64,000 nucleotides of DNA from Rhytidiadelphus loreus (lineage: Eukaryota > Streptophyta > Bryopsida > Hypnales > Hylocomiaceae), in the NCBI GenBank assembly GCA_947034895.1, contig OX344761.1, forward strand, positions 30,950,863 through 31,014,862, read 5' to 3'. Shown here in pieces: positions 12,309 through 24,310 of this stretch. The notes beneath the pieces are model-generated. The model saw only the letters and a program-made list of their open reading frames with translations, searched no databases and was not told the DNA's origin. The number at the start of each line of letters is the position of its first letter. Within the stretch, counting starts at the first letter, position 1. The translations under genes were made by a program, and so were the position numbers.

Positions 12309-13563
12309 CTAAGCCACATGGATCCATGTAATAAAAATCAGAAAGCATATTAGATCACAACAAGTATTCACTTCAAGAATAAGTAGAAATGCCTCTGCAG
12401 AACCATGACTTTAACGAAGACCATGAACGAGTACTGAGCCAAAGATCTCCGCAGAAATGCAACGCCATTCGCTAACTATCGTTTTAAAACAGAAGGTGAG
12501 AGATTGGAAACAGAAATATAACTAAAAACAAATAAACACGCTCATGATAGCAAGCGCTCAGTCTCTAACAATGAAACCCTTGTGCTGAATCGTCTAGATG
12601 CATCACCAAAGAAGAAAGAAGGGCCTTATCCTCGATTCAGAAGGGAACCTGTATCAATAATTGACTAATTTCTCGAGTGAAAGCCATCTGCTCTGTTCAA
12701 GAACTGATTATATCATAGCCTCAAATTGTTACAACAAACAATCTGACCACACACAAAACCTCACAGGAATGACAAAGCAACGCAGAGATTTCAGGTTGTA
12801 GAACGTCATCACTAAGCAGGAGGTATGAGATACACACTAATTATCCTCAAATTCGTCAATCTGCGCACATGCGAAGGTCACTAGCGAAGCGATCTGCGAT
12901 TTACTGTAATGCCAAACAAGAGAATTTGAAACATTGCCTCTGACAGAAATGACTCTCAACTCCCACAATCACCTGATGACTTCAAACAGATAAATGCTTA
13001 ATGAATACCAAAATAACTCAGGAAAAGGAAAAAAAAAACTCCACCAGAGAAAATGGCATTACCACGACTTAGAAAAAACCGAGAACAAATCAATCACAAC
13101 AAACCTTCAATAAAATTCACTGCTGTACAACAGATTCACACAATTCCCTTAAACATTAATTCACGTGCACCCGCTGCATTTTAAACGATGCCACACAGTG
13201 AAATACATATTCGGGTTGCAAGCACCACACGAGGATCTACCAGGGGCAAAAAAGATTCGAAAAATAAAAACCCGATGTCAGTCCCCCATTTGTTCCTTCA
13301 GCTCCTTCCAACACTTGATTGCTACTCAGACGTAAACACTCCCCGCATTCATAAAACAAGAAAACGTTCTCCGAAACCGAAACACTAATTAACCCTAACC
13401 CTGCACACTACGAGTAAAGAAAACCAATCAAACACGCGAAATCTGGCCGAACACATCCATGCACGCACACCGAATGATCCAAGCTCATCTTGATTGTTAA
13501 CCCTGACGCACAAAGAAGCATGTAGCACATCTCAACAAGAGCACGCAAATCCATTGCCCTCAC
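12309..13563 (-). other. Probable first intron of the DHH1-type helicase
   Basis: No coding sequence matching the family N-terminus was found here on the minus strand. The acceptor (GGCTTAG) lies at 12309-12310. The region is best read as a roughly 1.2-1.3 kb intron between the N-terminal exon and the SQDW exon. Confidence 0.55.
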
Positions 13564-13923
13564 GTGGAGCCTCTAACCCTAAAGCAGAATGGGAGAGGAG
13601 CGGTACTTGGCGGTGTTGAGGCTGGCGTTGTTGTTGCTGTTACTGCTACTGTTGTTGCTGTTGTTGTTGTGTCTGGAAACATTGGACGACGAAGTCGCTT
13701 TGTGAGCTGTGGTGGTGGACGTGGGAGCAGGCCCGGCCCTAGAAGTGGCCATTACGGCCTCCCTGCTTCTGCTTTTCACTATGCGCTGCTGTTCTAAACT
13801 TTGTCCGCCAGAACTGCAAGCAAGTATTCTCCCCTTCGTTTCCGGACCGTAGAGTCCTCCTTCACTTCCACTTGCGGCAACAAGGAGACTTCGGGAAACC
13901 ACAACAAACGCCCGCCTGCGCAA
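13564..13923 (-). CDS. Candidate first exon of the DHH1-type helicase (frame unresolved)
   Basis: This GC-richer segment carries a CAA/CAG/AAC repeat at about 13615-13670 on the minus strand, as expected for the low-complexity N-terminus of plant DHH1 proteins. The next exon needs a donor that leaves two bases. Option 1 starts at ATG 13752 (MATSRAGPAP) or 13923, runs through an Asn/Ser-rich stretch, and splices at 13607 (CCAA before GTACCG) to give N-SQDW. Option 2 starts at ATG 13682 (MFPDTTTT) and splices at a strong GTGAGG donor after 13564. The third frame reads as a Gln run but has TAG and TAA inside it and fits neither donor. I cannot choose; part of this may be 5' UTR. Confidence 0.45.
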
Positions 13924-14087
13924 AGAAAACGAAGGCGCCCAAAGCCCCCGATGGAAGCCCTGGCTGGCTGGCGGGTCGCGCGCGCGGTTGGGATGGGGCG
14001 GGGAACGGGGCGCGGAACCGCGCGTCTCGTCGTCTTGATCCCGTCCACCTGCGATTATCCTCTTGCTGCAGTTCGACTGAAGAATTA
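13924..14087 (-). promoter_or_regulatory. GC-rich upstream region of the helicase gene
   Basis: This is among the most GC-rich DNA in the window (around 13960-14040 it is dominated by CGCG and GGGG words). It lies directly upstream of the candidate helicase start on the minus strand, so promoter or 5' UTR is likely. No clear TATA box was identified. It is bounded upstream by a MITE. Confidence 0.4.
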
Positions 14088-14417
14088 AGGTAGTAGGTCC
14101 ATAAATCGACCATCTAAGAGCTGGAATTAAATTTTGGGGGGGACGTAAAGCTTCTCAAGATATTTTTCAGTAAATTTCCCTTGAAAGACAACTGCAATGG
14201 GCATCTAACCCAAGTCGTTTCATACTTTTTGGAGCTTTGTGGAATTAGTTATGAAATTTTGAAGTTGAATTGGCATAGGGCTCAAAAATCGACCACCTCC
14301 TAAAATGTACATTGTTTGTACATCAATGAAGGCTACGAAAAAGAAACATGTACAAATAGTGCATATTTCAAGAGGTGGGTGGTTTTAGAGCCTGTGTGCT
14401 TTTAGAACCTCCTACCT
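14088..14417. mobile_element. MITE with AGGTAG ends (family E, copy 1)
   Basis: The left end is AGGTAGTAGGTCC and the right end, inverted, is AGGTAGGAGGTTC. TA lies on both sides (14086-14087 and 14418-14419). At 330 bp with no ORF it is a non-autonomous DNA transposon. Its ends match the 410-bp element at 48864-49273. It sits close to the presumed 5' end of the helicase gene. Confidence 0.75.
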
Positions 14418-14883
14418 TACCAGGTGCAAACTTATTGGAGAAGGTCCACTTTTCCCTATCCAAAAAATAATAAGGTTAGGTAAATACCACCGTAAATCAC
14501 CACTAGGAAATGCGTCATTTACTTCCGAGACAAATTATTTTCTATAATCTTGTGCTTGCAGGGAAATTTGTTGTAACTAAGGATTATTGGGTTTTTATCG
14601 ACCTCTACAAATGATCTGCACAACAAATTTTAGGATCTTGTTGGAAGTCAAAATAGGATTCTAGATTCTCTTATAGTGCATGTTTTGGACAATATATGAA
14701 CAAAGTATGAATTTCTAAGTGTTGAAAGTAGGTGTAATGAAATGCAACTCTAGGCTCTCATGAATAGAGCTTGTACATTGTAAAATTTGTCGGGGTCAAT
14801 TCTAGAAAGGGGTTACAATTAGGTGTTGTTACCTTAAGTGTACTTATAAGTGCACCTATAATTGACACTAATAGCAATTAAAT
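14418..14883. repeat. Intergenic with dispersed repeat copy 2 (about 14630-14870)
   Basis: Part of this segment is the relative of 2630-3020 described there. No coding sequence was seen. Confidence 0.4.
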
Positions 14884-15027
14884 ATACAAAATTCTACATA
14901 GAAGTGTGCAATAGTTAGAAGAGGTTTGTCAAGTGATGTGACATCTCCTTATATAGAAGACAAAAATACAAAATTCTACATAGAAGTGTGCAATAGTTGG
15001 AAGAGGTTTGTCAAGTGATGTGACATT
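14884..15027. repeat. Short tandem duplication, 61-bp unit
   Basis: The unit ATACAAAATTCTACATAGAA... at 14884-14945 is repeated almost exactly at 14966-15027 after a 21-bp spacer. I see one difference (GTTAGAAG versus GTTGGAAG). The near identity indicates a recent duplication. Confidence 0.9.
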
Positions 15028-16290
15028 TAGTATTAAAGCATATCACAATGTGTTATTTACTAGAACCATGTAGAGGTTCACTCTTTGTTTTTGTCAACTA
15101 TGATTGGGGTACTTAGGCTATGAAGCTTCTTTAACTTGTCATTCTTGTCAAGTCAAATTTTGTGTGTACTTGTTTTAGAAAGAGAAAGCTTCTTTTTGTG
15201 GATTTGTAACTATGGTGATTTAGTCATTTATAAAGCTTTGAGATTTCTCTTGGATTCTTCCTTAGTAGAAAGAAAACTATTTGGCTACTTGTGTGTTTTA
15301 AGATTAGTTCTTTATTCCTTGAGAGGATGTTTTTGACACTCTCTTGTATTGATTTTGAGTGATGTTTTGAGTGACAATTGTGGCTACACAATGTGTTGTA
15401 TATGGTGATTTGTAATTTACATGACAAAAAAATTAGAATCATTAGCAAATTATTTTTTTGCAAAAAACTTGTGAAAAGCTAAAGTGGCAAATTTATGACT
15501 TCTAGAAGACTTTTTTTAACATTGAACTTGAACTTATGGGTTGGTTTTAGTATGACAAAAAGATAAAGCTAGTCCTAAAATGTAGTCTATCTCTACTCAC
15601 ATAGATGTAAAAGCATCATGAAACTTGACAAAGGCAATTTCCACTTTGGAGAACTCCAAAATTCATTTTTTATTCCAACACAATACAAAGGTTTGCTCTT
15701 ACTATTGTAAAACATACATTATTTTTATTGGAGCCTATTTGCAAGTGAAAGAGAATTCCATTGCACTTTAGAATGCATTATAGTGTGGATATCATATGCA
15801 TAAATTATGAAATTTCAAAATATTCCTTGTAGGTATATAAAAATTTGACACTAGGTTCACTTGGGCTCTTGTGTTTTCATTGTATATATCTTGAATCATC
15901 AATATCTAAACTTCATTGTCATTTTTTGGTTCAATTGTAGGTATAATTTTTTAGATAGTGATGATTATTGGTGCATAATCATACTTTAGGTATTGTTTTC
16001 CTCAAGTTTTAGGTTTGGAGATTCCCATTTTTAATTGAACATTTTTTTATTGTCTTTGATATAAAGGTATATTATTAGATGTATTCAATAGTAACAAATG
16101 TTTTCCTTCATATTGAGTGCAATCCAATAGTACATGGCACTTCTAATTTGAATCATTGTTGCCCCTCTCTACATTTCAAAATGGTCATGTACATATTCTA
16201 CTTGTTTCATGTCATTTATGAGCATTATAAGGCTTAGACTAGAATATGACATCCAAATAAAATATAAAATTGTTAAATTATCATATTCTA

Positions 16291-16292
<2 letters not shown>
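15028..16292. other. Intergenic, nothing recognised
   Basis: AT-rich DNA with no domain-bearing ORF. Short ORFs on both strands here have no recognisable motif and low-complexity composition. Confidence 0.4.

Positions 16293-16354
<62 letters not shown>
16293..16354. repeat. (AT)31 microsatellite
   Basis: An uninterrupted AT dinucleotide run of 62 bp. A 60-residue ORF across it is an artefact of the repeat. The copy number is likely to be polymorphic. Confidence 0.98.
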
Positions 16355-16358
<4 letters not shown>

Positions 16359-17934
16359 TATATTTTAGGAATTAAAAATAGGATATTGTAAATATTATTC
16401 CCAACATACCTAAGGGCTTGAACAAAAGTTTAAAAGACTACTTTTGAAAATTTGTGATAAATATTTGAAATTCTACAAAAACATCAATGTCATTGATTCA
16501 TATACAATATTTTGTTGGTACATTTCATGATTTTTCATAAATCTTAATGAATATCAATTGGATGAAGTGCACTTTGCACAATATTAACCATCTACACCAT
16601 AGATGGTTGAGCAATTAGGGATCAAATATAATTTCCCGTATAATTTTCAATTCTAAAGTGTCAAAAATCAACTAAAATGATTGTTGAAAATAATACCCTT
16701 TATTAGAGGTTGTTTGTAGTCAGGGTTTTTAGATTAGATTCATGAATCATTTTGAAGTCCTTGATAATCTTAACTCCAAAGTGCTTACGTGCATTAGAAA
16801 GAATTTAGTGTTTTAACTCCAAAATGACCCAATTCATTAGAAATAAGTGAAGGCCTTAAAAAAATTGTGTCCTTTTGTCTATCATTCATTACGCTCAATA
16901 TATTCTCCAAGTCCCCCATGTCGTTTCCACCATTCTCAATCTTATAGTGCTCAATAGACTTATAGAGGTGGAGGCTTCTTAGGTTAATTTTTTTTTAATT
17001 CACATTTTTAAGAGTTTTGCAACATTTTACTACATGAAAAATTTACTTGAAATTGATTTTGCAATCTATAGTCAAAGTTTATAGGTCAATACAACCAACA
17101 AATGTTTTAGCATTTGGGTCAATGTAATATGCAATGTAAACTTCATAGAAACCCTTTATAAGACTCCATGCATCTTGATAGATGAAATGATTGATAAGTA
17201 TACATCAATTATACTTGGCTATCTATAGCTATCATTGTAAATGTGTTTGTAAATGCGAATTATAGAAACAACTCCTAATTTGAACAAGATAATCACCTAA
17301 GTTTGACCTAGGATTATCTTCGAAAGATGGCAAGGATGATTCCAAATAGAATTAGCATCCAAAATAAATAAAGATTTTTAAAAAATTTGTTGTAAAAAAT
17401 TTGAGTCAAAAGGTTTTAAATAACATTCTATTAACAAGAATATTTAAAAATATATATTTCATAATGATATTATAGGCTATCACTTGAATAGACAATCATC
17501 CCTTGATATAAGATACAAGCTTGTGAGTGAAAATGGACTCATTCTACGTGATTGTCTTTTTCCTATAATTGAGCAATTCAGTCATTGTATAAAATTGATG
17601 GTTTAACTTGCAATGGATCAAGGAGACCACTTTGGGGTTTTTTTCAAAATGAGGCAATCAATTAATGTCTCAAATTTTGCAAGAAAATTTTGGAAAAATG
17701 TATAGATATTAATAATTTGAATACCTTTGATTTTTCCTTAAATTCTTAGAATTTTGTTTATTTTTTAAGAAGATACGACATCTTTTGTGAATTTGATGTC
17801 AACCAAGAGACAAAATCCTAAATACAAAGGCTTGAGGGCATAGCTAATGTCCATGTTTAGCGAGAAATTCTTACCCTCCAAGGCTTGTCAAGTCTATTAT
17901 AGGTTCGTCAACATGGAAAAAATGTCAAATGAAT
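16355..17934. other. Intergenic, nothing recognised
   Basis: AT-rich, with scattered homopolymer runs. No gene or element ends were recognised. Confidence 0.4.
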
Positions 17935-18260
17935 GGATTTAGCTCCAATGGCACAAAGGTTATTGTTCAAGCCAATGACACAAAGGATTACCATCATCCC
18001 ATCAACCCCATCCCAATTTGTTGTGGATGAAAAGATGGGAGTCAGGGTTACTATTCAATCCACTAGTATAAAGGACACAAAGGATTACCATCATCCCATT
18101 AAACCCCATCTCCATCTCCATAGTCTCTATCATTGATGACGGGATGGAAGTTAGGTTATTATTCAATCCAAGGATACAAAAGATTATTGTTCACTACACT
18201 GATACAAAGGCGTTTTATCATCCTATCAAATCCCATCTTAGTCTTGGTAGTCTTTCGCGG
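17935..18260. repeat. Diverged tandem repeat, unit about 110 bp
   Basis: The series 'CACAAAGGATTACCATCATCCCAT', a purine-rich GATGGGAGTCAGGGTTA-type block and 'TATTCAATCCA' recurs two to three times with differences, for example starting near 17975, 18065 and 18170. A 67-residue ORF across it is probably not a gene. (Motifs are quoted in pieces; spacing varies.). Confidence 0.6.
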
Positions 18261-19315
18261 TCTTTGTTGTAGGTGATGGCATGGAAGTCAAGGGACCCAT
18301 TTTACTATGATGTGCCTTAGATAGTGATGGTCTTTATGCTTTGACCCCAAAATCACAACATTTTTTTGGGAATTTTTTACTTTTTTATGCTACATAGTGC
18401 ATTACATTACCTATATGTGGACTAAATGAATTCTATAAAAATAAAAATATTGTATAAAAATTGCCTCTATAATATTTATTGTAAAGAATTGGAGTTTTTT
18501 CAAAACAAAAATGACTCATGATTTTTTTAGTAAGCTCTAGGTACCTATAATCTCATAATTTAGCAAGCACATATCCAACTTCACAATTTCAAATTGGACA
18601 CCTAAAAGGAAAGAAGGAGTTTTGAATTACTAAAGAAAGAGTTCACACCTTGAGTACATACAAAAAAAATACATTTGCATATACTTTGATTGTTATAATA
18701 TAATAGACTATAATTCATTAGACTTTGAAATTTAGAAGACACATGCAAAACAAGGTAAGAAGAAGAAGTATTGGTTAAATTGTTTAAAAGAATAATTGAA
18801 TTTTGCTTCTATCTCCATCAAGTTTATGGAAAGGGGTTGTTTTCAATTCAAGGGTCTAAATACAAAGTAATTTTAGGAATTAAGCATTGTTCTTTTCTTT
18901 GAGTTAAAGCAATCAAGTTATTCTGGATTGTTGTTTGGTGGAATAGTTTCAAAAAAAAAATTTAGTGCAAATTGTTTGCAGCTAAACTATAGTCTAATAA
19001 AAGCCTCACATTTTTTTATTATGTAAACCTTTCTTATGCGAAAATTATAATTTTTTTTTTCATATTTGATATTTGATATTTAGTGTAATTTATTATATAT
19101 ATAATCAAATTACAAAGAAATAAATATTTTTGTTCTTATGATGAGAATCTATGCCTTGTAATTTTTAGGATAAAAATCTATTAAATAAACATTTTCAATT
19201 TTGCATTGATGATGTTTTAAATCTATTTTGTAGTAGGAAAATAAAATTTATTTATAGATGACTTATTCTAACTTATGATAAATTGTGTAAATTTAGGTGA
19301 ATCTAACATTTGTCT
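18261..19315. other. Intergenic, nothing recognised
   Basis: AT-rich spacer without recognisable features. Confidence 0.4.
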
Positions 19316-19382
19316 ATTCAATTAATATAGTATTTTGGCAATTGTCAAACAATTAATATAATATTTTGGTAATTGTCAATCA
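19316..19382. repeat. Two-copy tandem repeat, period about 32 bp
   Basis: CAATTAATATAGTATTTTGG plus CAATTGTCAA is followed by CAATTAATATAATATTTTGG plus TAATTGTCAA. The two copies are adjacent and nearly identical. Confidence 0.85.
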
Positions 19383-19839
19383 ATTGAATAAGAATCATGT
19401 GCCTTAAAGTTAAAACTAAACAGTCAATGCATATTTATACAAGTCATCTAACAATTTTTGAGGTTTAAATTCCAATTTTGATTTGCCATAACTGACATCT
19501 TTGGTCCAAATCGATCAATCAAATTTGGATAAAAATTTAACAAGCCAAATTTCTCTATCTTATAAGTCAAAATTGAAAAATACTCAATAACTTATTGCAA
19601 TATTAAGGTAAATTATAGTCAATAGCACAAGTATAATAGATGAAACTATTTTGATTTGGTTTCCAAATACATCAATCTTAGAAAGATCATTTATACAATT
19701 CACATTTTTAGAAAGATTGAATTATGTCATACCATATTTGAATTTTGGCCCTAAATTCCTATTAGGTTGTTTGGTTAGGTAGCAATTCATGAATGAAATT
19801 TAAAATTTTGAAAAAATTTGTACTTCATAAATAATTTTA

Positions 19840-21300
19840 AACATTACATTAATTCTAGTGACAACTTTAAGGTGGGAGTTGGTTTAGCCAATTTTTGGAG
19901 TGACCTTTGAAATTTTTGTATTGATATATATAAGGTCTATTTTGTGACTATAGGATGCCTTTTAGTCAAGATTCAAATTGATGCCATAACCAAAATGGTA
20001 AAATGAAGTTAAGACAAAAATAATGGAATTTTAAATTCACAAGGTTTTGAGGGAACCAATGAGAAATTTGGGATTCAATTAATTTATAAATCAAAGGCTT
20101 AAAGAATTTAAAATATAAAAAAGAAACATGAAAGCTAAAAGGTTTTTGAAGCATCCAAAACTTTGAGGTTTTTGTATTGACAAATATAACATTGAACACT
20201 CACTACCACAATGAATTCAATCTCCAAAGAATAAGCCTATTACCACTTTTCTATACTTCATTTGCAACTATTGTAAATATGATTTTTTGTATTTATATTT
20301 CAGAGATGTGATTACATGTCTTCTATTACTTGAAAGAAATTTGCATTTTTTGTGTAAATATAAAATTACAATGAATTTCTAGATAAAAAGTGAAACAATT
20401 CATATTAGATGCAATTGATGCTCAAAAAAATATAAAAAATCAATATCCATAGGCTTATAACCCAATATAGAATATAGTGGTGCAAATTTTTTTACCTTGT
20501 CATTCTAAAATTAGAATTTCAAAACTCCATGGTTATAAACCTAAAGTTTAAATTGCTATAAAATTCTAGTGATAACCTTTAGGTTTATTTAAGAAAAAAT
20601 TTAGAATGACCGTTGGGGTTTTAATAGCTATAGGGGCTATTTGAAGTCAAAACTAAAAAAATGGTAAAATGAAGACAACAGGATTTTCAAGCCACAACAA
20701 AAATAATGGTATTTCAAAGCCACTTGACTAAAATTGAAGCCCACAAAAATTGTCATTTGAGGGAGTTGAAAAGTTTTTTGAAGGAACCAATGGAAACCCT
20801 GGGTTTCAATTACTTTTCAACCATACGATTTGAATCTTTTGGAGGTTTTTTATTGACAAATATAAAGCTCAATGTTGGCTATTAGTCAATGTACACCTTT
20901 AAAGCTAATATGGTGAATTCATGGTTGCCAAGATTTCTATATTAGTTAAAGTCTAGAGACTTTTAATCCTTAGAAGCTGAGCCCACAATTGATTTTTTCA
21001 AACTTCATTTTACAAGAACCTATGAATGTGATTTTTTGAATTTATTTTTGGAGATGTCATTATATGTCTTCTATTAATTGCAAAAATTTCATGGTTGGGG
21101 GATTTTTTTTCAAATTATTGTGAGTTTTTGAATAACAATTAAAACAAATATAGAAAATACTATTGATGCTCAAAAAAATTGAAAATCTCTACATAGGTTT
21201 ATATTATAGTATTGAACATCATGGGGCATTTTTTTTACTGTGTAAATCTAAAATTTGAAAAACAACACTCTATGTTTGCAAATTCATTTAAAAAAAATTG
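19840..21300. repeat. Diverged tandem duplication of a ~0.73-kb unit
   Basis: Two consecutive halves, about 19840-20560 and 20560-21300, follow the same order. Each has 'GGTAAAATGAAG', then 'GGAACCAATG' with a GGGTTTCAATTA-like block, then 'ATGTCTTCTATTA', then 'GATGCTCAAAAAAAT'. A third, shorter relative lies at about 30340-30680. No coding function is visible; it behaves as an old dispersed repeat. Confidence 0.6.
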
Positions 21301-22203
21301 CAAGCCAATATTTTTAGAATTTTTTCTATATTCTAAATAAAAATAAAATTATAAATGAACAACCAAAGAATATTAATAAAAAATTGATTACCAATAGAAA
21401 TCTAATGCATTTTAGGCTCCATTGTCCGTGCAAAAATTTCCATGCCAAGGTCTTTTGATTCAAAACAGGGTTCCAAAACCTTTAGTCAAGCATCATTAGC
21501 AACGCATAGAGTAGCGCATCCCTATTTTGCATATAAAAATCACATGTGATCGTACTTTAATAAATTTTATAGACTTGTCTAATACCTACAATCAATTTGT
21601 TTTTAGTCCAAAACAAATCTAGTAGTGTATATAGAATATTTAGCCCCTAGGATAAAAATCCAAAACTTCAACTATAAAATCAAAATACTAAAGCAATGCT
21701 TCACCATGTACTTCATTTCCCTTGACTCTAACTGTTATTTCAAAAATTATGTAGAAAGCTAGTGTCATACTTTCCAAAAGTTGCGTTTTTTGCATAAGAA
21801 GTCGATCATCCAAAAAAATTTAATAAAAAAATCCAACGGTCAATATTTTCTACAAGTAATTCCTTGCATGCCAAACAATGGAGTCTTTACTTTTGTATGT
21901 TTAAAATTCAAAAATTCAAGCATATTCATGTGCAAAAAAATACCAAAGTGGGACAACTCATTGGAAACCTCTATTGTCAAGAAGTTGTTAGGCCTTGAGA
22001 GGTTAACTAGTCATTTGGTTGAGGATTAATCATATTTAGAAGTTGATGATGACCTAATTTTTTAAATAGGTTTGATTATGAAGATTTAATTGGTCAAAAT
22101 TTACGAACAAGGTTAGGATTAGTATAAGCTTATTCTCTAAGAATTATGGATTTTAAGTGTATCAAAGGAGGTTGAAGAAAATTGTTTGGATTCTCAAGTC
22201 TCA
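21301..22203. other. Intergenic, nothing recognised
   Basis: AT-rich. An 82-codon ORF at 21781-22029 has no recognisable domain and biased composition; I do not call it a gene. Confidence 0.4.
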
Positions 22204-22741
22204 ACCCCTAAGCACTCAAGCAACCATTTTTAGGTCACTACCTCATTTTAGGCAACAATTTCGGTCAAGAATTTTTTTTTTCAATTTTTCAATTTTTAAT
22301 TAAAAAAATATATTGGATTGTCTTTAAATGTTTATATTCAAAACTAAGATCGCTACAATGAAACAAAAATTATAAGAAAAATAACACAAAGTGTTTAGAA
22401 TTGGCCTAGTGTTGAAAAACTTACTATTTAGGAAAAGTATTGGTGTTCTCATTACTAGATCTTATACATTTCTTCACAAATTGATAGAGACCACTATTTT
22501 GACCAATAAAAAAAATTCAAATGCTACAGATGGAAATTGTATTTTTGATGAATTTTTGAAGTTATATCTTCAAAATTCATTTGAAGAAAATTTAAAATAA
22601 TTTTATAATTTTGACCATACAAATACTTTCTACTTTTTACACTTCACATTATCTTCTTTGATCCAAACTTCAATAAAGTTATAGAACCTATATTTTATAA
22701 CACATTTGTGTATTGTCCAAACCCTTTGGGCTATTAGGGGT
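22204..22741. mobile_element. Possible TA-flanked TIR element, ACCCCTAAA group
   Basis: The left end is ACCCCTAAGCACTC and the right end is GGGCTATTAGGGGT followed by TA. The left flank is CA rather than TA. The 538-bp span fits the non-autonomous elements of the same group in the window, but the interior was not matched to another copy. Confidence 0.4.
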
Positions 22742-23412
22742 TAAAGATGCGGGTTGTAAGATATTTCAGCCATGAAGTGACCAAATGCAATTTTGAATAA
22801 ATCGCTCATAGTCAAGTCAAATGTACTAATTGTTTTTATAGCTACATTTTAGACCTCATTAATTGTAGTAAATGTGGATGATACAAGTAACTTTTGCCTA
22901 CAACAATCCGTTTGTGATTTCAAGTCTCTAAGTTTAAAAAGTTATGAATAAAATTAAGAGGTGGCTAGGAAAAAAAATTGTCATATGTTATGTTTGCACT
23001 AGTCCAGAACTTTCTATTAGAGACTACAAATTACAAACAAGGATTTTTGGGTGAAAGTTAACTTGATTTACCACATTTTTTTAGTTGACCACAATTTGAA
23101 AAAAAGTTGATTTATAATGCTTAGTCAGGTATGAAGTTTGATTGTGATTGCAATTAACTAGTTGCATTTTTTCTTGGAGTGGTCAAGCTACCACCTTGCT
23201 TCAAATATCTCATATCCTTTGAGGATTGATGAAGAACCATGAATTTACTATAAGAAAAAACTCTTCAATCTCCTTTCTCATATGTCTTTTGGAAATTATT
23301 GGTTAATATTGGAGATGTAACCAATAATTTTCCAAAACATCAAATCATGACTTTTTAGAATTATTTTTTTAATGAATTTGCTAATCATTTACATGTACAC
23401 CAAAGAACTTTA

Positions 23413-24310
23413 ACTCCTAGATACCCAAGGCACTAAATTACGACATTGACTCTACTTTGAAATCTATTTTTAGCATCAAAAATTCAAGTTTGAAATTAAA
23501 TGATTATGATTTTTTATTCAAGATTTTGTGCAAAGGTGTCCTTTGCAAATCTTGATTTTCTAGTGTTGAAGGCTCTTGGAAATGAGCCTCAAATACACTA
23601 GATCTTGGAGAAAAAATTGTGTTAGAAATTCATTTAAAAATAATTTGGACTAGATTTTGAGAAGCCACAGATTGATTGGAGTTACGCATGTTATATCCCT
23701 TAACCTCATACTTTTTCAGATATGGCATGTGAAAAGAGGATTGAAAGACTTCAAATCAATTTCATAGTTTTAACACCCTCGTCATCAAACATTATAATCT
23801 TTCAATCTAAAAGTAATATTGTTGCTTTTCTCTTTCCCATGTGATCTCTAAAATGTCTAGTTTGAATTACACTATAACAAAAGTTGGTATAAAAGAACCG
23901 TACTCAACATTGAGAGCGGTTCTTTTAACCACCATTTTGCACAGGCCCTAAATGACTACAGAATCTTCTTTTAGAATTTTTGAACTCAATTTTTTGTCTT
24001 TGGGGGCTTATAATACACCGTTGGAAAGCTCTTGAAATTACCTTTTCAACGGTGTATTATACGCCCAAAAATTCAAAAAATTGAGTTCAGAAATCTCAAA
24101 AGAAGATTCTGTAGTTGTTTATGGCCTGCTCAGGATGGTGGTTAAAAGAACCGCACTTGGTTTTGAGTGTGGTTCTTTTTTACCAACTTTTGTTATAGTG
24201 TTAGTATGGTTATAAATTTTTTTAAATGATAAAACTTATCAAAATGTTGTCTTTTTGTTCAATATAGAAAAAATTTAAAAAGCTCAAAAAGGCCATGGAC
24301 ATTTAGGGGT
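23413..24310. mobile_element. TA-flanked TIR element, ACCCCTAAA group, carrying a nested CACTA-type MITE
   Basis: The left end is TTA-ACTCCTAGATACCCAAGGC and the inverted right end is ACCCCTAAATGTCCATGGCC, with TA on both sides. Subtracting the nested element (23870-24200 plus a 3-bp duplication), the host is about 564 bp. The left part is the reverse complement of parts of 4041-4679. Confidence 0.7.
23870..24200. mobile_element. CACTA-type foldback MITE, 331 bp
   Basis: It starts CACTATAACAAAAGTTGGT and ends with the exact inverse ACCAACTTTTGTTATAGTG. It is flanked by TTA on each side (23867-23869, 24201-24203), a 3-bp duplication as for the CACTA superfamily. Almost the whole element is palindromic; the centre pairs AACGGTGTATTATACGCCC with its inverse. 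No ORF. It interrupts the TIR element 23413-24310. Confidence 0.9.

Noticed and set aside
13794..14113. Several overlapping ORFs on both strands in GC-rich DNA
   Set aside because: GC-rich DNA has few stops; none has a domain, and they overlap in conflicting frames upstream of the helicase gene.
16209..16391. 60-residue plus-strand ORF
   Set aside because: Most of it is the (AT)31 microsatellite read as Tyr-Ile repeats.
18000..18200. CRISPR-like spacing in the ~110-bp tandem repeat
   Set aside because: Units are diverged, few and too long, and this is plant nuclear DNA.
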